Of a DNA stretch of 64,000 bases, positions 50,374 to 59,220 are shown in pieces. The notes under the pieces are model-generated. The model searched no databases, was not told the origin of the DNA, and saw only the letters and a program-made list of their open reading frames with translations. The first letter of the stretch is position 1; every line of letters begins with the position of its first letter. The position numbers and the translations under genes are program-made. The stretch covers positions 2,698,565 through 2,762,564 of the forward strand of contig JAHBUV010000001.1 of assembly GCA_019637915.1 (NCBI GenBank), given 5' to 3'. Source of the DNA: Pseudobdellovibrionaceae bacterium (GTDB taxonomy: Bacteria > Bdellovibrionota > Bdellovibrionia > Bdellovibrionales > Bdellovibrionaceae).

Positions 50374-51213
50374 CTAAAAGAGAACAGAGTCCGGCAAGCC
50401 AAGCCGAGCCGCGATGACGCGCACGATTTCGCTGGCGGTTTCCTCGAGGGCGCGTTCGGTGACGTTGAAGACGGGCCAGCGGCGGTTCTCGCGGAAGAGC
50501 TTTTCGGCGAACTCGATTTCCTTCGAGATGTGCGACAAAGAGGCGTATTCGCCACCCGGGTCCTGGCCGAATTTTTCGAGGCGGTTCTTGCGGATCCTTT
50601 GCAGGGATTCGATGTCGATCATCAGGCCGACGACGCGTCGTTGATCCACTTTCGCGAGTTCGGGCGGCAGCGGCGCGCCCAGCACGAGGGGCACGTTCGC
50701 GACTTTCCAGCCCTTGTGCGAGAGGAAGATCGACAGCGGCGTTTTGCTGGTGCGGCTGATGCCGACCAGGATGATGTCGGCCTTGTCGAGGTCGGACATG
50801 GTTTTGCCGTCGTCGTGCTTGACGGTGTACTCGATGGCTTCGATGCGTTTGAAGTACATGGCGTCGACGACGCGCAGGGCGCCGACGTGGCTGCCGGAGC
50901 TGACGCCGAAGTAAATGTCCAAGGTCGAAAGCAGGGGATCGAGAAGGTCCACCGCGGGGATCCCCTTCGCGGCGGCGAGCTCTTTCACTTTCGTCCGGAG
51001 CGGGCGGCTCGCCATGGTGAAGGCGATCATGCCGCGGCGGTCGAAGCATTCGTCGACGATGCGCTCGGCTTGCTCCTCGGTGCGGACGTTTTTGCAGCGG
51101 ACGAGGCTGACGTCTTTCTGGGGGTATTGCACGAGGGCCGCGCGGATCATCGTCGCGGCGGTTTCACCGGTGCTGTCGGAGACGATGTAGATGACGGCTT
51201 CGTTGCTGCTCAT
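50374..51213 (-). CDS. ppsR: PPDK/PEPS regulatory kinase-phosphorylase (DUF299)
   Basis: 279 residues, the normal length. SDSTGETA (12-19), the P-loop GISRTSKT (151-158) and the following PLSIFLSHKGWKVANVPLV are diagnostic. Members switch pyruvate phosphate dikinase or PEP synthetase on and off by reversible phosphorylation. The target enzyme is not in this window. The ATG at 51213 overlaps the stop of the gene before it (ATGA), so it ends the nrdR-nusB operon. Confidence 0.92.
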   Translation of the reverse strand: MSSNEAVIYIVSDSTGETAATMIRAALVQYPQKDVSLVRCKNVRTEEQAERIVDECFDRRGMIAFTMASRPLRTKVKELAAAKGIPAVDLLDPLLSTLDIYFGVSSGSHVGALRVVDAMYFKRIEAIEYTVKHDDGKTMSDLDKADIILVGISRTSKTPLSIFLSHKGWKVANVPLVLGAPLPPELAKVDQRRVVGLMIDIESLQRIRKNRLEKFGQDPGGEYASLSHISKEIEFAEKLFRENRRWPVFNVTERALEETASEIVRVIAARLGLPDSVLF

Positions 51214-51752
51214 CCGGCGAACCCGTCGGCGAGGGATTTCACCGTGCGCTCGAGGTGATCTTTCAGCCAGAGATCGGGGAGATCGCTCAGCAGCAGGTAG
51301 GCGAAATCGGGGACGGGCTTGATCAGGAAAGCGCGACGGCGGTTTTTTTCGTCGAGTTCCGCGAGACCCAGGCGGCGGAGCAAAGCCTCCGTCGGGGCCT
51401 GCAGGGCGGTGAGCGGGCCGGGATCGGGAAGCGGCAGGGACGGCATGGGATCGCGGCGCAAAGGCCGGGCTTGTCCGTCGCGGAAGAAGGCTTGCGGGCG
51501 CCACAGGCCATCGTGATTTTCGAGCAGCACACCCGCGTCGTAGAGCCCGGCGAGGCGGCTGAAAAGGACGATGGCGCGATCCAGGTGGTCTTCGGGCAAA
51601 CCCAGGGGCAGGTCGCGCACGAGGGCGGGGTCGCGGGAGACTTCGAAGCGGACGGAGGAGGGGGGCGCGGCCTCTTCGGTTTCGAGAAGGGACTCGATGC
51701 GTTTCTGGAAGCGGTTGAAACCTTGGCTGAGGGAGCGGGTCAGTTTGTCCAT
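51210..51752 (-). CDS. Cytosolic protein of 180 residues, unknown function
   Basis: Mixed alpha/beta, Leu/Arg/Pro-rich, with no signal or membrane segment. A Phe-rich helical start (GFNRFQKRIESLLETEE) precedes a domain with HDGLWRPQAFFRDG and, at the end, FLIKPVPDFAYLLLSDLPD. It resembles no family I can name. It lies 40 bases after the previous gene and overlaps ppsR by four bases. Its position beside ppsR suggests a metabolic or regulatory role, which is inference. Confidence 0.62.
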   Translation of the reverse strand: MDKLTRSLSQGFNRFQKRIESLLETEEAAPPSSVRFEVSRDPALVRDLPLGLPEDHLDRAIVLFSRLAGLYDAGVLLENHDGLWRPQAFFRDGQARPLRRDPMPSLPLPDPGPLTALQAPTEALLRRLGLAELDEKNRRRAFLIKPVPDFAYLLLSDLPDLWLKDHLERTVKSLADGFAG

Positions 51753-51792
51753 GCCTTGATGCTAAGGCAGGTTGGGCTTGAAGGCACGGGCC

Positions 51793-52266
51793 TTACGCGT
51801 CAGGGGCGCGGGAATCCTGATCGAGCACCAGGGTCATGTCGTCGAAATGGGAGTGGCGCTTCCACTCTTCGTTGAAGCGTCCGGCCGGAAGTCCAGTGGG
51901 CAAAAAGACACGCAGGCTGGGTTTGCGCAGTCCGCCCCAGACTTCGAGCAGACGGGCGATCCAGTCCGACAGCGGTTCGGGATGGGGGACCACCACCAGC
52001 CATCGCGCCGGCAAACGGGAGTCGACGGAGATCATCAGCGGATTTTTTTTCTGCGGGGGGATTTGCGGCGCCGGCCAGTCGATTTCACCGAGCAGCTCGT
52101 TCATGCCGCCCGACAACTCGGAAGGGGCGTGACGGCCGGCCTGCTGGATCTGGAAGTTCAGGTACCAATCGAGCTTCAGCACCCAGCGCGAGTTGTCCGC
52201 GTCGGGGACGATCCACAGGTCGTTGCCGGGGTTGAAGGCGCTGGCCGCCGACAGGACCTGCGCCAT
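51793..52266 (-). CDS. Cytosolic protein of 157 residues, unknown function
   Basis: Trp- and Pro-rich globular protein (DLWIVPDADNSRWVLKLDWY, PARWLVVVPHPEPLSDW), without signal peptide or obvious catalytic motif. Its first ATG base is the last base of the nusB stop, so it is translationally coupled to nusB. The HPEPLSDW stretch and the C-terminal half may form a Rossmann-like fold, but this is only an impression. No family name can be given. Confidence 0.62.
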   Translation of the reverse strand: MAQVLSAASAFNPGNDLWIVPDADNSRWVLKLDWYLNFQIQQAGRHAPSELSGGMNELLGEIDWPAPQIPPQKKNPLMISVDSRLPARWLVVVPHPEPLSDWIARLLEVWGGLRKPSLRVFLPTGLPAGRFNEEWKRHSHFDDMTLVLDQDSRAPDA

Positions 52267-52661
52267 CAGGAACCTTTGGCGATCTGATCCAGCACGCCGT
52301 TCACGAAGGCGCCGGAATCGGTGGTTCCGAATTTTTTGGCGATCTCGATCGCTTCATCGATGATGATGTTTTCCTTGATCGGGTTCGCCGCGAATTTCAT
52401 CTCGAAGACGGCGATGCGGAGCATGTTGCGGTCGACGCCGGCCATGCGCTCGATTTTCCAGTGGCGGCTGGCCGCCTGGATTTTGCTGTCGATGTCCGCC
52501 TTGTGCTCGATGACGCCGTCGATGAGGTCCTCGGCGTAGTCGAGGGTCTCGCGGTCGAACTCTTGCTCGTGCACGGCGACGAATTCGGAGCGGCTGAGCT
52601 TCGGCGTGAATTCAGTTTGAAAAAGGATCTGCAGGGCGATTTCGCGGGATTGTCTTCTCAT
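52266..52661 (-). CDS. nusB: Transcription antitermination factor NusB
   Basis: 131 residues, all-helical. RRQSREIALQILFQ at the start, the middle helix RMAGVDRNMLRIAVFE and IIIDEAIEIAKKFGTTDSGAFVNGVLD at the end are the family core. It binds boxA RNA with NusE in rRNA antitermination. ATG overlaps the nrdR stop (ATGA). The nrdR-nusB neighbourhood is common, usually with rib genes, which are absent here. Confidence 0.94.
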   Translation of the reverse strand: MRRQSREIALQILFQTEFTPKLSRSEFVAVHEQEFDRETLDYAEDLIDGVIEHKADIDSKIQAASRHWKIERMAGVDRNMLRIAVFEMKFAANPIKENIIIDEAIEIAKKFGTTDSGAFVNGVLDQIAKGS

Positions 52662-53164
52662 GGATTCGGATTCAGCGGTTTCAGGGTGAGTTGCGGGTTG
52701 TTGGCGTCCACGAATTCCATCATCTCATCGTCCTCGAGGGCGTCGACAAATTCCTGAACGTCTTTGAAGGTGCGGTAAACGCTGGCGAAGCGCACGTAGG
52801 CGACGTCATCGAGGGCTTTGAGCTCGCTCATGACTTTTTTGCCGACCAGGCGGGCGGGAACTTCATTCTCGCCGCGGTTGATGACCCAGGCGGCGATGCG
52901 TTCGACGGCGGCTTCCAGCTGGCCGTGGCTGATCGGGCGTTTCTGGCAGGCCTTTTCCAGGCCGCTCAGGATTTTTTCTTTCGAGAAGGGCTCGCGGCGT
53001 CCGTCTTTTTTCACGACGAAGGGGTAATCCAGCAGCAAGGTTTCTTGCGTGGAGTAGCGCCCGCGGCAGCTCAGGCACTCGCGGCGACGACGGATGGAGC
53101 CGTCTTTTTGGACGCGGGTGTCGAGCACTCGGTCTTCAGTTTGGCCGCAGAAAGGACACTTCAT
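52658..53164 (-). CDS. nrdR: Transcriptional repressor NrdR
   Basis: 168 residues. Zinc ribbon with Cys3, Cys6, Cys30 and Cys33 (KCPFCGQ, ECLSCRG), then an ATP-cone domain with VVKKDGRREPFSKEKI. It represses ribonucleotide reductase genes according to ATP/dATP. No strong ribosome site precedes ATG 53164; the long upstream in-frame extension is not family-like. A C-terminal tail rich in Asn and Pro makes it slightly longer than the usual 150 residues. It starts the nrdR-nusB-ppsR operon. Confidence 0.93.
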   Translation of the reverse strand: MKCPFCGQTEDRVLDTRVQKDGSIRRRRECLSCRGRYSTQETLLLDYPFVVKKDGRREPFSKEKILSGLEKACQKRPISHGQLEAAVERIAAWVINRGENEVPARLVGKKVMSELKALDDVAYVRFASVYRTFKDVQEFVDALEDDEMMEFVDANNPQLTLKPLNPNP

Positions 53165-53269
53165 GGGCAAAAAATAGGGGCCAGGATGTCGGGGGTCAAC
53201 ACAAGCGGTGCCGTTGCGCATCGCGTCTCGCCCCTAGATAAGGCCCTTCGCCCTTGTTATCCTGGGGCC

Positions 53270-53890
53270 ATGAAACTTTCCTTTCTTTTTCTGACATCCT
53301 CCCTGTTCTTCGCCCAGAATGTCCTCGCCGAAGCGCCTCGAGTGGGGAGGGACGCGGCCGCTCGTTACTTCCAGCGCGAGCCCTCCCAGGAGGTCGCGAT
53401 GCCGGCGGGCCCGCGCGATCACTATTTGGCCCTGCACATCGGAAAGTTCATGAACGGACAGTCCTGGGAATGGGGCCGCGGCGGCCGCGTGGATGACACG
53501 GGCGGCATGAGCTTCGGCGTGACCTACCGTCTGTACGAGTACAGCAACTCCTCCGACGTCGCCCTGCGGGTCGATTTCAACGACTACAAGGCCGTCGGCG
53601 AAAAACCCTTGAAGATGAGCCTGATGCCGATGTTCATGTTCCCCGACGCCAACTCGCGCTTTCCGCTGTACTTCGGGGCGGGCGCCGGCTTGGGGGTTTT
53701 CTTCAAGCAGGTCAAGGACGAGTCGGCCCTGTCCTTCGACTACCAGCTGATCGCCGGCGCGCGCTTTTTCGACGTTTTCGAAAACACCGGCTTCTTTTTC
53801 GAGACGGGTTTGAAAAACCACGTGCTCCTGACCACCAGCGGTCAATTCAACGGCGTCTTCCTGAGCGGCGGCGCGGTGTTCACGTTTTGA
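53270..53890 (+). CDS. Outer-membrane beta-barrel-like protein
   Basis: 206 residues with a 20-residue signal peptide (MKLSFLFLTSSLFFAQNVLA). The mature part has about eight amphipathic strands rich in Gly, Tyr and Phe (FPLYFGAGAGLGVFF, VFENTGFFFETGLKN) and ends in Phe (GAVFTF), as barrel proteins do. It resembles small OmpA-like or Ail-like barrels but carries no known motif. A TTGTTATCCT sequence just upstream may form part of a promoter. Its stop overlaps the rsmB TTG start. Confidence 0.7.
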   Translation: MKLSFLFLTSSLFFAQNVLAEAPRVGRDAAARYFQREPSQEVAMPAGPRDHYLALHIGKFMNGQSWEWGRGGRVDDTGGMSFGVTYRLYEYSNSSDVALRVDFNDYKAVGEKPLKMSLMPMFMFPDANSRFPLYFGAGAGLGVFFKQVKDESALSFDYQLIAGARFFDVFENTGFFFETGLKNHVLLTTSGQFNGVFLSGGAVFTF

Positions 53891-55104
53891 AAATCCATCG
53901 CCATCTCGTCGAGCAAGTCATCGCCGCCGTCCACGAGATCTTTTCCTCGCGGCGTCCCGCCGACAAAGTCCTCGAACGTTATTTGAAGACGCAGAAAAAA
54001 TGGGGCGCCCGCGACCGGCGCTTTTTCGCCGAGAGCTGTTACGAGATCGTGCGCCACTGGCGTTACCTGTGGGTGGCCTCGGGCCTGCCGCCGGGCGAGT
54101 TTCTGGACGCCGACGCCCTGACGCCGAAAAGCGTCTGGCGTCTGTGGGCCTTTTACGAGAACGAACGCACCGGTCAGACCCCGCAATGGGCGGAGACGGA
54201 GGGCCTGCGCTTTCAAAAAACCCCCCGTGAAAGCCTGCCGCGGGCGGTGCGTGAGTCGATCCCGGACTGGCTCGACGAGTTGGGCGCGAAGGAATTCGGC
54301 GCCGAATGGGATTCGTTGTTGTCGGCCTTGAACAAGCCCGCCGATGTGTTCCTGCGGGTCAATCGTTTGAAGGGGGATCCGGGGAAAGCGGTTCGCGAAC
54401 TCGCCGCCGACGAGGTCGACGCCGAGTCCGTGCCGGGACTGCCGGATGCCCTGCGTTTGCCGGTGCGGAAAAATGTTTTCATCACCAAGGCTTTCCGCGC
54501 CGGGCTGTTCGAGGTGCAGGACGCCGCTTCGCAAACCGTGGCGCCGATGCTGAAGCCGGAGCCCGGCCTGCGGGTGGTGGACGCCTGCGCCGGCGCGGGC
54601 GGGAAGACCCTGCACCTGGCGGCCTTGATGAAAAACAAAGGCCGCATCCTGTCCCTGGACATTCATGAATGGAAGCTCGATCAGTTGCGCGAGCGCGCCC
54701 GGCGCGGCGGCGTCGACATCGTCGAGACCCGCGTGATCGAGAGCTCGAAAACCATCAAGCGCCTGGAGGCGTCCTTCGATCGCGTGCTGCTCGACGTGCC
54801 GTGCAGCGGTCTCGGCGTCCTGCGCCGCAATCCCGACACGAAGTGGAAACTCGCGCCCGCCGAGATCGACCGCTTGCGGGCTTTGCAAAGCGAATTGCTG
54901 GCGTCCTACTCGAAGATGCTGAAGCCGGGCGGTTTTCTTGTTTACGCCACCTGCAGTCTTTTGCCCGATGAAAACGAGCGCCAGGTGAAGGCCTTTCTGG
55001 CGTCGCCGGCGGGCGCCCGCTGGACCTTGGAAGAGGAACAGCACCATCGTCCCGACCGCGAGGGCTTCGACGGTTTTTACGCCGCCCGTTTGCGGCTGTC
55101 CTGA
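53887..55104 (+). CDS. rsmB: 16S rRNA (cytosine-5) methyltransferase RsmB
   Basis: 405 residues. An N-terminal NusB-like helical domain (about 1-145) is followed by the SAM domain with DACAGAGGKT (232-241) and the catalytic cysteines Cys306 (DVPCSG) and Cys356 (YATCSL). E. coli RsmB methylates C967 of 16S rRNA. It begins at a TTG inside the stop of the barrel gene (TTGA), with no clear Shine-Dalgarno site, so translation likely depends on coupling. A second m5C methyltransferase lies at 5914-6816. Confidence 0.88.
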   Translation: MKIHRHLVEQVIAAVHEIFSSRRPADKVLERYLKTQKKWGARDRRFFAESCYEIVRHWRYLWVASGLPPGEFLDADALTPKSVWRLWAFYENERTGQTPQWAETEGLRFQKTPRESLPRAVRESIPDWLDELGAKEFGAEWDSLLSALNKPADVFLRVNRLKGDPGKAVRELAADEVDAESVPGLPDALRLPVRKNVFITKAFRAGLFEVQDAASQTVAPMLKPEPGLRVVDACAGAGGKTLHLAALMKNKGRILSLDIHEWKLDQLRERARRGGVDIVETRVIESSKTIKRLEASFDRVLLDVPCSGLGVLRRNPDTKWKLAPAEIDRLRALQSELLASYSKMLKPGGFLVYATCSLLPDENERQVKAFLASPAGARWTLEEEQHHRPDREGFDGFYAARLRLS

Positions 55105-55139
55105 CTTGAGAAAAAGCCCGTTTTGACCGATCACGGAAC

Positions 55140-55706
55140 ATGCGCTGGTGCATGGCTTTCTGCCTTTCCATTCTGCTCGGTCCCGCCGCGGCCTTCGCCG
55201 AAGGCATGCTCGACCTTGATGTCGCGCTCTTTCAGGACGCCTTCAAAACGGACGGCAATGCCGCTCACAACAAATCATTTTACGGTCTCGGTCTTTACGT
55301 CGATCTCGGCTCGAAACAGCGGTTTTATTTCGGTGCCACCTACGCCGGCGGTTCTTCGTCGGACAAGGAAGGTGACGCCGAAGCGACGACGCTGTCCTTC
55401 CAGGACATCCTCCTGGGATTCAAATGGTTCATGGACCGGCAGCGCATGCTGTCCCTGACGGCGGGTTACGGTTTCGCATCGGCCGCGACTTACAAAGTCT
55501 CGGGCGGTGAAGCGGAAAAATGGCGCGGCACCGGCACTTTCGCGAAGTTCACCGTCGCTCCGGAAATCAAGAACTGGAACATCGGTTTGTCGGTGCTTTA
55601 CTACGCCGGCGCCTTCAAGGAAAAAAACCTCGAGACCACGACCGAGCAGGTCTCCTACAACGCGACTTTTCTTCTTCCCAGCCTCGCCATCGGTTACAAC
55701 TGGTGA
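55140..55706 (+). CDS. Outer-membrane beta-barrel-like protein
   Basis: 188 residues with a signal peptide (about 1-21). Strand pattern with alternating aromatic residues (YGLGLYVDLG, RFYFGATYAGG, ILLGFKWFM, LTAGYGFASA, GLSVLYYAGAF) and a C-terminal Trp (IGYNW) indicate a small barrel of about eight strands. Weak ribosome site (CACGGA). First of a run of envelope genes that reaches 61.6 kb. No named family is recognised. Confidence 0.72.
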   Translation: MRWCMAFCLSILLGPAAAFAEGMLDLDVALFQDAFKTDGNAAHNKSFYGLGLYVDLGSKQRFYFGATYAGGSSSDKEGDAEATTLSFQDILLGFKWFMDRQRMLSLTAGYGFASAATYKVSGGEAEKWRGTGTFAKFTVAPEIKNWNIGLSVLYYAGAFKEKNLETTTEQVSYNATFLLPSLAIGYNW

Positions 55707-55843
55707 CGAATTCCTGAACAGCTTTGAAGTCCTTACCCGGGGGACGCGGACCGGCCCTCTTGAAAGGGCGAAAAACCGCCTTGCCACGGGGATTTGCGCC
55801 CGGAAAAGCTGGTCCCGGGATTGCTCTGTTCCGCGCCAGATCC

Positions 55844-56686
55844 ATGGCGCTCAAACCCTTGATTTTCCTTTTGTCGCTGTTCCTGGTGCTTGGTGGCTGT
55901 TCGCCGAAGCCGGAAACGCCCGTCGACAAGGATCCCGTCGAGAACGCCTACCGCCGCCTGGACCGCGGCGACACGAGCGGCGCCATCGCGCAACTCGAAA
56001 CCTTGATGCGTGAGGATCCGCGCCCCGAAGTCCGCGACGCTTTGGCCTCGGCCTATGCGGCGCGCGCCGGGGTTTTCATCGACAGCTACTGGGGGCTGAT
56101 TTCCTCGTTCCGCGCGCCGGTGATTTCCAACGATCAGATCCGCGGCACCGGCGTCGTCGCCCGTCTGGCCCGCATCCTCACGCAACTGGAATCCCGGCCC
56201 GAACTCGCCGGTTCCCAGGGCCTCGCCCAGCTCGTGAAAGTGATGGCGAGCCTCGAGCTGTGGCAACGCCGCATCGACACCCTCCCCGTGGTGGAGGGCC
56301 CGGCCCGTCAGGATCTCTTCCGCGCCATGCAGGTTCTGGAACCGACCCGCAAGCAGGGCAGCCGTTTGTACCGCGCCCTCCTGGGGCTCGTGTGGTTCCG
56401 GTCCGAACTGCAGGACGGCTACCATGGCTGGGGCCGCATCGAAGCGACCCTGCAAAAGCAGGACTGGAGAAAAACCGATCCGGCGCAGGGACGCCGGATT
56501 TTGTGCGACATCAACTTCCAGCAGTTCACGGAATGGTCGGCGCGCCTGGTGTCGGTGCTCGGCGCCACCATCGAGGACGTGACGGTGGCTTACCCCTCGA
56601 AACGTGATGAGCTCCGCCAGGCGGTGCGCGAATCGGAGCGTATCTCGCGGCAATTCGAGAACGCGGGGAGGACCACGTGTCGCTGA
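55844..56686 (+). CDS. Lipoprotein with helical repeats, unknown function
   Basis: 280 residues. ATG 55844 gives a lipoprotein signal (LLSLFLVLGGC, lipid Cys at about residue 19). The mature part begins with a TPR-like helical pair (ENAYRRLDRGDTSGAIAQLE, MREDPRPEVRDALASAYAAR), then further helices. No ribosome site is visible and an earlier in-frame ATG (55724) would hide the signal. Its end overlaps the next gene by ten bases. It may be the lipoprotein partner of the barrel-like protein encoded next. Confidence 0.68.
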   Translation: MALKPLIFLLSLFLVLGGCSPKPETPVDKDPVENAYRRLDRGDTSGAIAQLETLMREDPRPEVRDALASAYAARAGVFIDSYWGLISSFRAPVISNDQIRGTGVVARLARILTQLESRPELAGSQGLAQLVKVMASLELWQRRIDTLPVVEGPARQDLFRAMQVLEPTRKQGSRLYRALLGLVWFRSELQDGYHGWGRIEATLQKQDWRKTDPAQGRRILCDINFQQFTEWSARLVSVLGATIEDVTVAYPSKRDELRQAVRESERISRQFENAGRTTCR

Positions 56687-57756
56687 AGAACCTCTGCCGC
56701 GAAGTCCTCCTGATGTCCATCGTGGTCACGATCATTTCGGGCCTGATGGCGTCCCTCGCCCACGCGGCGCCCTCGGCGCCGCGCTCGCTGACCCTGGGGT
56801 TGAGCGATTCCGACGACAAGGCCTTGGGCGGCGTCTGCCACTCGCTCGACGTGGGCGGGCAGGCCCTGCCCTGCAATCCCGCGTTCATCGCCCGGGAAAC
56901 GAAACCGAATTTCCGCGCCCAGCTTTTCGCCGGCAACAACATCTCCTACATGCAGGACGTTTCGAAGTTGCTCGACGGCGAGGGGGATCGCGAGAACATG
57001 CAGCGCCTGTTTTCGCAGACCCGCGCTTCCGAGATGGAGGCGAACCTCGAGGGCGCTTACCGCCGGCCCACCTTCGGCGTGGCGTTCTCCCCCTATCGTC
57101 TGATGTACTATTCCTTCATCCGCAACCGCTCCCTGCCGGTGATCACCCTGCTGGCGGCGCAGGAGCAGACCCTGCGTTTCCAGTTCGCCGGTTACGCCGG
57201 CGACGACTGGAGCTGGGGCCTGCAGGTGCGCGGCGTGCGCCGGACTTTCATCGCCAGCACCTTCTCGATCACCGACGCTTTCAGCGAAGACCATGACGAC
57301 ATCCTCGGGCCGCGCCAGCAAAGCGCCGTTTATCTCGAACCCGGTTTTCTCAAGGAATACCCGGACTCCCCCTGGCGGACGCAGTTCACGGGCACCCTGT
57401 CGCAGCTGGGCGCCGTCGACCGCAAAGCCGACGATTTCCCGACCTCGCCGGAACTGCACCTGGGTTCCGCCGTGCGCCCGCCGGTGTCGTTGGGGGAGCT
57501 CGAGCTCGGCCTGGATCTGGCGTTCAGCTCCCAGACCTCGCACTGGAGCGATCCTTTCCGCCTGGGCGCCTCCTACGAGATCGGCGTCACCAAGGTGTCG
57601 GGCAGCGCCGGCGCGAGCGAGCACGCCTTTGGTTTTCAATTGCGTTACTGGGACATGACGGGGGGGCTGACTTACACCTCCCGTTGGATCAAAAACTGGA
57701 TCGGTGAGGACGAGTGGGTCCGCACCGTTTATCTGCAATTCGGGTTCAACATATGA
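56677..57756 (+). CDS. Outer-membrane protein, probable beta-barrel
   Basis: 359 residues. Signal peptide after a longer N-terminal stretch (LLMSIVVTIISGLMASLAHA). Cysteines in GGVCHSLDVGG and LPCNP could form a loop; the rest alternates polar and aromatic residues in strands (FAGYAGDDWSWGLQVRG, FGFQLRYWDMTGGLTYTS) and ends in VYLQFGFNI. This suits a barrel of ten to twelve strands. GTG start with GGGGAGGA four bases upstream. It overlaps both neighbours, so the set 55844-58319 is one operon. Confidence 0.7.
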   Translation: MSLKNLCREVLLMSIVVTIISGLMASLAHAAPSAPRSLTLGLSDSDDKALGGVCHSLDVGGQALPCNPAFIARETKPNFRAQLFAGNNISYMQDVSKLLDGEGDRENMQRLFSQTRASEMEANLEGAYRRPTFGVAFSPYRLMYYSFIRNRSLPVITLLAAQEQTLRFQFAGYAGDDWSWGLQVRGVRRTFIASTFSITDAFSEDHDDILGPRQQSAVYLEPGFLKEYPDSPWRTQFTGTLSQLGAVDRKADDFPTSPELHLGSAVRPPVSLGELELGLDLAFSSQTSHWSDPFRLGASYEIGVTKVSGSAGASEHAFGFQLRYWDMTGGLTYTSRWIKNWIGEDEWVRTVYLQFGFNI

Positions 57757-58319
57757 TGATGAAACGCGGGTTCCTGATTCTTTTGCTGTCGCTGTGGGCG
57801 TTGCCGGTGACGGTGTTCGCGGATGAGATCCTTTACGACGGCACGGCCCAATGGCAGGACTTCGAAAACTTCATGAGGAACCGCGAGGAGGAAGAGCGCG
57901 TCACGGGGATCAGTTACATGATCAGCGGCGCGGTCGCGACTTTGGGCGGTCTTGTCGGTTATCAGTCGTCGCAGGACAATTTCAGCCGCAGCGCTTATGC
58001 CATCGCTCAAAGCGTCGGGATCGGGGCCCTCGGCTACGGCGCGAGCATCTATTGGAACGGCAACGAGTACGATTCCTTTTACCGCGCCGTGCGCGGCAGC
58101 TCGCTCACGCCGATGCAGAAGAACGAGTTGCTGGCGCGCTTCCTGTCGAATGAAAAAAGCGAGCGCCGCCGCGCCCGCTGGATCCGTGTCGGAACGCACA
58201 CTTTGCTGGCCGTCGTGAATTTTTATGCGGCTTCGCAGGAGTCAAATCGCGACGTGCGCAACCTGCTGCAGTTCATGGGCGGCGTGAACGCCGTCATCGC
58301 CTTCAGCTACTCTTTCTGA
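57753..58319 (+). CDS. Secreted or membrane protein, unknown function
   Basis: 188 residues. Three ATGs in a row start it; the first overlaps the previous stop. A signal peptide (LILLLSLWALPVTVFA) is followed by a region with two moderately hydrophobic, Gly-rich stretches (YMISGAVATLGGLVGY and AIAQSVGIGALGYGASIY) and, later, TLLAVVNFYAA and an end in FSYSF. It may be a membrane-inserted partner of the barrel gene before it. No family is recognised. Confidence 0.62.
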   Translation: MMMKRGFLILLLSLWALPVTVFADEILYDGTAQWQDFENFMRNREEEERVTGISYMISGAVATLGGLVGYQSSQDNFSRSAYAIAQSVGIGALGYGASIYWNGNEYDSFYRAVRGSSLTPMQKNELLARFLSNEKSERRRARWIRVGTHTLLAVVNFYAASQESNRDVRNLLQFMGGVNAVIAFSYSF

Positions 58320-58351
58320 ATTCCTTGAACGATCGATCGGCTTTTCTTCCA

Positions 58352-58377
58352 TTGAACCCGCGACTGTCCGGGTTCAA
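58352..58377. terminator. Hairpin after the envelope operon
   Basis: TTGAACCCG-CGACTGTC-CGGGTTCAA is a perfect 9-bp stem with an 8-base loop, 32 bases after the stop at 58319. No long T run follows, so it is a probable but not certain terminator. Confidence 0.5.
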
Positions 58378-58438
58378 AGTTTCACCATGCAACGGGATCC
58401 ATACCGGGTCCAACAACACACAACGATGGGAGAACACC

Positions 58439-59023
58439 ATGAGAACGTTTTTGAATACCGGAAAAGTCGCGATGATGAGCCTGCTCGCCGCCCTGGCCGT
58501 GACGGGCGTGGGAATCAGTCAAGTCCACGCTCAAGAGGAACCGGCCCCGCCGACGGAACCGGCTCCGGCCCCGGCCATCTCCGATGCCCAGATCCTGAGC
58601 ATCGTGGGCGCGGTGAACAAAATGGAAATCACCTTGGGCAATATCGCCGAAGGGAAAGCCAGCGGCGCGGTGGTGAAGGAGTACGCCGAAACGATGGTGA
58701 AAGAGCACACGAAGGTGAGTGACAAAGTCACGTCCATCATGACCGCCCTGAACCTGCAACCGGCGGAACACCCGGCCGTCACGGCGACGCAGGAAAGAAC
58801 GCAGGTGGCGACGGAGGATCTGGCGAAACTGGAAGGCGTGGATTTCGACAAGGCTTACATCAACAACCAGGTGCAAGTGCAAACGGATATCCTGTCCATC
58901 CTGGATAAAACCCTGATCCCGGCCGCCGACAACGCCGACGTGAAAAACCTGCTGACGGAACTGCGCGAATCCGCCGACGCCCACCTGAAAGCGGCGCAAG
59001 CCATCCAGGCCTCCTGGGAATAA
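58439..59023 (+). CDS. DUF4142 secreted protein
   Basis: 194 residues with a signal peptide ending near VHAQ, then a Pro/Ala/Glu spacer and a ferritin-like helical DUF4142 domain (about 45-190) with EITLGNIAEGKASGAVVKEY, MVKEHTKVSDKV and ADAHLKAAQAIQ. Members are periplasmic or outer-membrane associated and of unknown role. GATGGGAGA lies before ATG 58439. It stands between a hairpin upstream and a strong terminator downstream, so it is probably a single-gene transcript. Confidence 0.85.
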   Translation: MRTFLNTGKVAMMSLLAALAVTGVGISQVHAQEEPAPPTEPAPAPAISDAQILSIVGAVNKMEITLGNIAEGKASGAVVKEYAETMVKEHTKVSDKVTSIMTALNLQPAEHPAVTATQERTQVATEDLAKLEGVDFDKAYINNQVQVQTDILSILDKTLIPAADNADVKNLLTELRESADAHLKAAQAIQASWE

Positions 59024-59056
59024 GCGCCACCAGCCGCTTCCCGCGAGCCCTCCCGA

Positions 59057-59083
59057 ACCCGCCCCTCCAGGGCGGGTTTTTTC
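59057..59083 (+). terminator. Intrinsic terminator of the DUF4142 gene
   Basis: AACCCGCCC-CTCCA-GGGCGGGTT is a perfect 9-bp stem followed by a T6 run including arm bases. Confidence 0.85.
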
Positions 59084-59220
59084 ATGCCTTTTCAGGAGCC
59101 TGGAAGGTGTCTCATTTTTTGACAGCTGTCGGGCCTCTTTCGGGGATCCTCTCAAATTCCCGGGCCTGACCCGCTCCAATGGTTTCCGGATTGGCGAAGG
59201 CTTTGCTTTGGAAACCCCTC

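Noticed and set aside
59119-59124. Perfect TTGACA as promoter of the gene at 59221
   Set aside because: No acceptable -10 box lies 15-19 bases downstream. The hexamer is part of the palindrome GACAGCTGTC.
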